A stretch of 15,395 bases of DNA from Chlamydiia bacterium. GTDB lineage: Bacteria > Chlamydiota > Chlamydiia > Chlamydiales > JACKPQ01. Position numbers and translations under genes: made by a program. The notes under the pieces are model-generated. The model saw only the letters and a list, made by a program, of their open reading frames with translations. It searched no databases and had not been told where the DNA came from. Location: assembly GCA_030433395.1 (NCBI GenBank), contig JAUILX010000011.1:1-15395 (forward strand), given 5' to 3'. Numbering within the stretch: position 1 is the first letter of the stretch; every line of letters starts with the position of its first letter. Positions 13,837-15,395 of the stretch are shown piece after piece.

Positions 13837-14769
13837 TCAGTCCTTGCTAGGATTAATGGATCGTGCTCCTGATTGTAGCACTCTTGTAAATTTCTGCCCA
13901 CAAAAGAATTCTTTTGGAACAGGTGCCTGAAAATGAAGGTCCTGCGCTGTAATGGGGTGTTTGAGCTTGAGTTCCCACGCGTGTAGTAAATGGCGATTTA
14001 AGTTTTTTTTAGGGGCTCCGTAAAGGTTATCGCCAACGACTGGGCAGTTGAGGGATTTTAGGTGGACGCGGATCTGATGGGTACGACCTGTGTGGGGTTT
14101 GGCAAGGACAAGGGTATAGGGCCCGTCTTGGGCTAGGGATTGAAAGTGGGTCAGTGCGTTGCGCCCATCTGGGCTGCAGGCCATTTGCTTGCGATGGATG
14201 GGGTGGCGGCCGATGGAATGATCGACTGTGCAGGTTCCAGGGTTGCTTGTTGTGATGGCTAGATAGGTTTTTTCCACTTGGCGGTTGGAGAATTGTTCTA
14301 TGAGACGGGCGTGAGCCTGAGATGTTTTTGCTGCAATGAGCACTCCTGAGGTCTCTTTATCAAGGCGGTGCACAATCCCTGGCCGCAGAGGGTCTGTTCC
14401 GCCTTCAATAAGCTTGCAGTGGTAGACAAGTGCGTTGGCAAAGGTTTTTGTGGGATGGCCTGGAGCTGGATGAGTGACCATACCAGAGGGTTTGTTAATG
14501 GCGATGAGATGCTCATCTTCATAGAGGATATCTAGCGGGATGTTTTCAGGAAGAAGATCAAGCTCAGGTGTCAGTTGAAAAAGAACTTCAATTTCATCGC
14601 CGTTGTTTGGGATAACTCTTTTTTTGACAGGGGAGCCGTTGACGAGCACGCAATTTTGGGCAATGAGGTGTTGAAAGTAGCTGCGTGATTTGGAAAAGCG
14701 TTCAGCTAAAAGCCGATCAAGACGCGTATTTTCTTCATTTAGTATTGTAAAGGTTTCTGTTGAATCCAT
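13837..14769 (-). CDS. rluD: 23S rRNA pseudouridine synthase, RluD family
   Basis: Converts uridines to pseudouridine, typically in helix 69 of 23S rRNA for RluD. The 310 residues contain an N-terminal S4 RNA-binding domain (about 15-62, TRLDRLLAERFSKSRSYFQH and VLVNGSPVKKR) and a catalytic domain with PGIVHRLDKETSGVLI (130-145), where Asp137 is the nucleophile. INKPSGMVTHP (91-101) and HTGRTHQIRVHL near residue 226 are also family hallmarks. The exact target (RluD against RluC or RluB) cannot be proved, but the S4-plus-RluA-type layout fits RluD. No ribosome-binding site is seen; an extended -10 lies 7 nt before ATG. It is cotranscribed with khpA. Confidence 0.93.
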   Translation of the reverse strand: MDSTETFTILNEENTRLDRLLAERFSKSRSYFQHLIAQNCVLVNGSPVKKRVIPNNGDEIEVLFQLTPELDLLPENIPLDILYEDEHLIAINKPSGMVTHPAPGHPTKTFANALVYHCKLIEGGTDPLRPGIVHRLDKETSGVLIAAKTSQAHARLIEQFSNRQVEKTYLAITTSNPGTCTVDHSIGRHPIHRKQMACSPDGRNALTHFQSLAQDGPYTLVLAKPHTGRTHQIRVHLKSLNCPVVGDNLYGAPKKNLNRHLLHAWELKLKHPITAQDLHFQAPVPKEFFCGQKFTRVLQSGARSINPSKD

Positions 14770-14776
14770 GCGTTCT

Positions 14777-14806
14777 ATTATAGCACAGTTTAGCTGTCTT
14801 CTTCAA
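14777..14806 (-). promoter_or_regulatory. Promoter of rluD-khpA, placed for a leaderless transcript
   Basis: On the minus strand TTGAAG (-35, 14806-14801), an 18-nt spacer and TATAAT (14782-14777) preceded by TGC (extended -10). The hexamer ends exactly 7 nt before the rluD ATG, so the predicted start is at the initiation codon. The promoter overlaps the 3' end of the upstream small gene. Confidence 0.65.
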
Positions 14807-15029
14807 TCTGCTTATTTTCGGCTGCTTGGTTTTTCATGCTAGCGCGCTGCTGACTGCCAGCATCTTTGATGCTTTTATCCAAGGCTTGCTCAGCTGCCGG
14901 ATTATTGATCAAATTTTCATATGTATTTGTGTATTCAGAAGGGGGCATGCCGGCATCTGGGTTATCAGGTGGGCTGTCATTGGGATTAGGGGGCGGCGGT
15001 CCGCCTGTCGGTGGAATAGAACCTGTCAT
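14790..15029 (-). CDS. Small proline-rich hypothetical protein
   Basis: A 79-residue soluble protein with no membrane segment. The N-terminal third is proline-rich and probably disordered (GGPPPPNPNDSPPDNP, 9-24). The remainder is polar and likely helical (about 36-76), rich in Ala, Gln, Lys and Glu. I recall a small hypothetical gene (CT659) at this place after rluD in C. trachomatis, which supports it being real, but homology must be checked. There is no clear ribosome-binding site; an A/T-rich TATTATAG element lies just upstream of ATG, so a leaderless start is possible here too. Function unknown. Confidence 0.65.
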   Translation of the reverse strand: MTGSIPPTGGPPPPNPNDSPPDNPDAGMPPSEYTNTYENLINNPAAEQALDKSIKDAGSQQRASMKNQAAENKQIEEDS

Positions 15030-15079
15030 AACTTAACTATAATAATAAATTATTTTTTTAGTCAAGGGGCTGCTAGTTA

Positions 15080-15215
15080 ACATGCCATAATTGCGCTAAC
15101 AAAGGGGGTTGCTCCCATAACGCGGAGTAGCTAAGCTCTCCAATATAAAAAACTGGCTCATAAAGGATCCTCAAAAAAAGGAGCAACCCCCTTTGTTAGT
15201 GCAATTATGGCATGT
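15080..15215. repeat. Long inverted repeat: 36-bp arms around a 64-nt loop
   Basis: The arm at 15080-15115 is the reverse complement of 15180-15215 with one mismatch in 36 (G15095 opposite T15200; a G-U pair if the plus strand is transcribed). The 64-nt loop contains its own small hairpin, GGAG-T-AGC/GCT-CTCC (15124-15141), and a GGATCC palindrome. Outside the arms CTAGTTA and AGTTAG are imperfectly complementary as well. The element fills the gap between the small proline-rich gene and the stop of the next gene, both minus strand. It could be a miniature transposable element or an unusually long terminator/processing hairpin. I see no transposase. Confidence 0.9.
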
Positions 15216-15217
15216 AG

Positions 15218-15395
15218 TTAGGTTTCCATGCGCTTCATTTTTTCCATTTGCTTTTTCATCCGTTGCATGTCGTGTTTGACGATTTGGGACAAAAATTTAA
15301 ACGTGTTGCTCATGAATTCTTTGTACTCTTTAGGAGTAAAGGGCATTGAAGGGAAAAAGTTTTTAACCGGCTGATTGTCTTGATCGTTTGCACCG
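15218..15395 (-). CDS. C-terminal end of an unrecognised protein (5' part beyond window)
   Basis: The minus strand is open from the window edge to TAA at 15220-15218, encoding 58 residues plus one leading base. The visible part includes PVKNFFPSMPFTPKEYKEFM, a helical segment (about residues 25-43), and a Met/Lys-rich end (MQRMKKQMEKMKRMET). Codon structure and a clean stop right next to the inverted repeat support it as the real 3' end of a gene. It does not look like gyrA/parC, which I recall following CT659 in C. trachomatis, so synteny probably breaks here. Function unknown. Confidence 0.6.
   Translation of the reverse strand, partial: GANDQDNQPVKNFFPSMPFTPKEYKEFMSNTFKFLSQIVKHDMQRMKKQMEKMKRMET

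Overview
The window looks like chromosome of a member of the Chlamydiota, most likely an environmental (Parachlamydiales-type) lineage rather than Chlamydiaceae. The reasons are the mreB-GTP-type pckG pair at the left end, and on the right an lptB / membrane-anchored protein / kdsA cluster followed by khpA-rluD-small proline-rich protein. From memory, that order matches CT709-CT710 and CT653-CT659 of C. trachomatis; this needs a database check. The species cannot be named from the sequence.

Layout. 1-2926 (+): the 3' part of mreB, then pckG and dtd as a tight operon. 2933-3361 (-): ndk, convergent with dtd. 3474-4692 (+): a small one-membrane-span protein and a WaaQ-like family 9 glycosyltransferase. 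4649-7725 (-): a compressed operon dapB-kdsA-lptC-like-lptB-folA in which every adjacent pair overlaps. It combines meso-diaminopimelate/lysine synthesis, Kdo synthesis, LPS transport and folate reduction. 7795-7871 (+): tRNA-Arg(UCU) with a clear promoter. 7886-10468 (+): a giant DHH-family phosphoesterase-like protein starting 14 nt after the tRNA. 10545-13542 (+): a run of four small single-span membrane proteins. Two are clear duplicates with copied promoter regions and terminators, and one carries a 12-bp tandem repeat encoding about 20 Ser-Pro-Gln-Ala units. 13552-15395 (-): khpA, rluD, a small proline-rich protein, a large inverted repeat, and the C-terminal end of an unrecognised gene.

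The left, central and right blocks are ordinary housekeeping and envelope genes. The accessory part is 7886-13542, between the tRNA and khpA. The most interesting items are: (1) the 860-aa DHH protein, whose first metal-binding motif is separated from the DHH motif by about 355 residues that include CBS-like segments; (2) the tandem family of membrane-anchored proteins with near-identical N-terminal anchor modules, unlike C-terminal parts and duplicated control elements; (3) a 36-bp near-perfect inverted repeat around a 64-nt structured loop at 15080-15215; (4) two genes (dapB, rluD) with an extended -10 promoter exactly 7 nt before the ATG and no ribosome-binding site, which suggests leaderless mRNAs.

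No intergenic gap exceeds 300 bases. The larger ones (11520-11694, 12379-12527, 15030-15217) are covered by the terminator, promoter and repeat entries.
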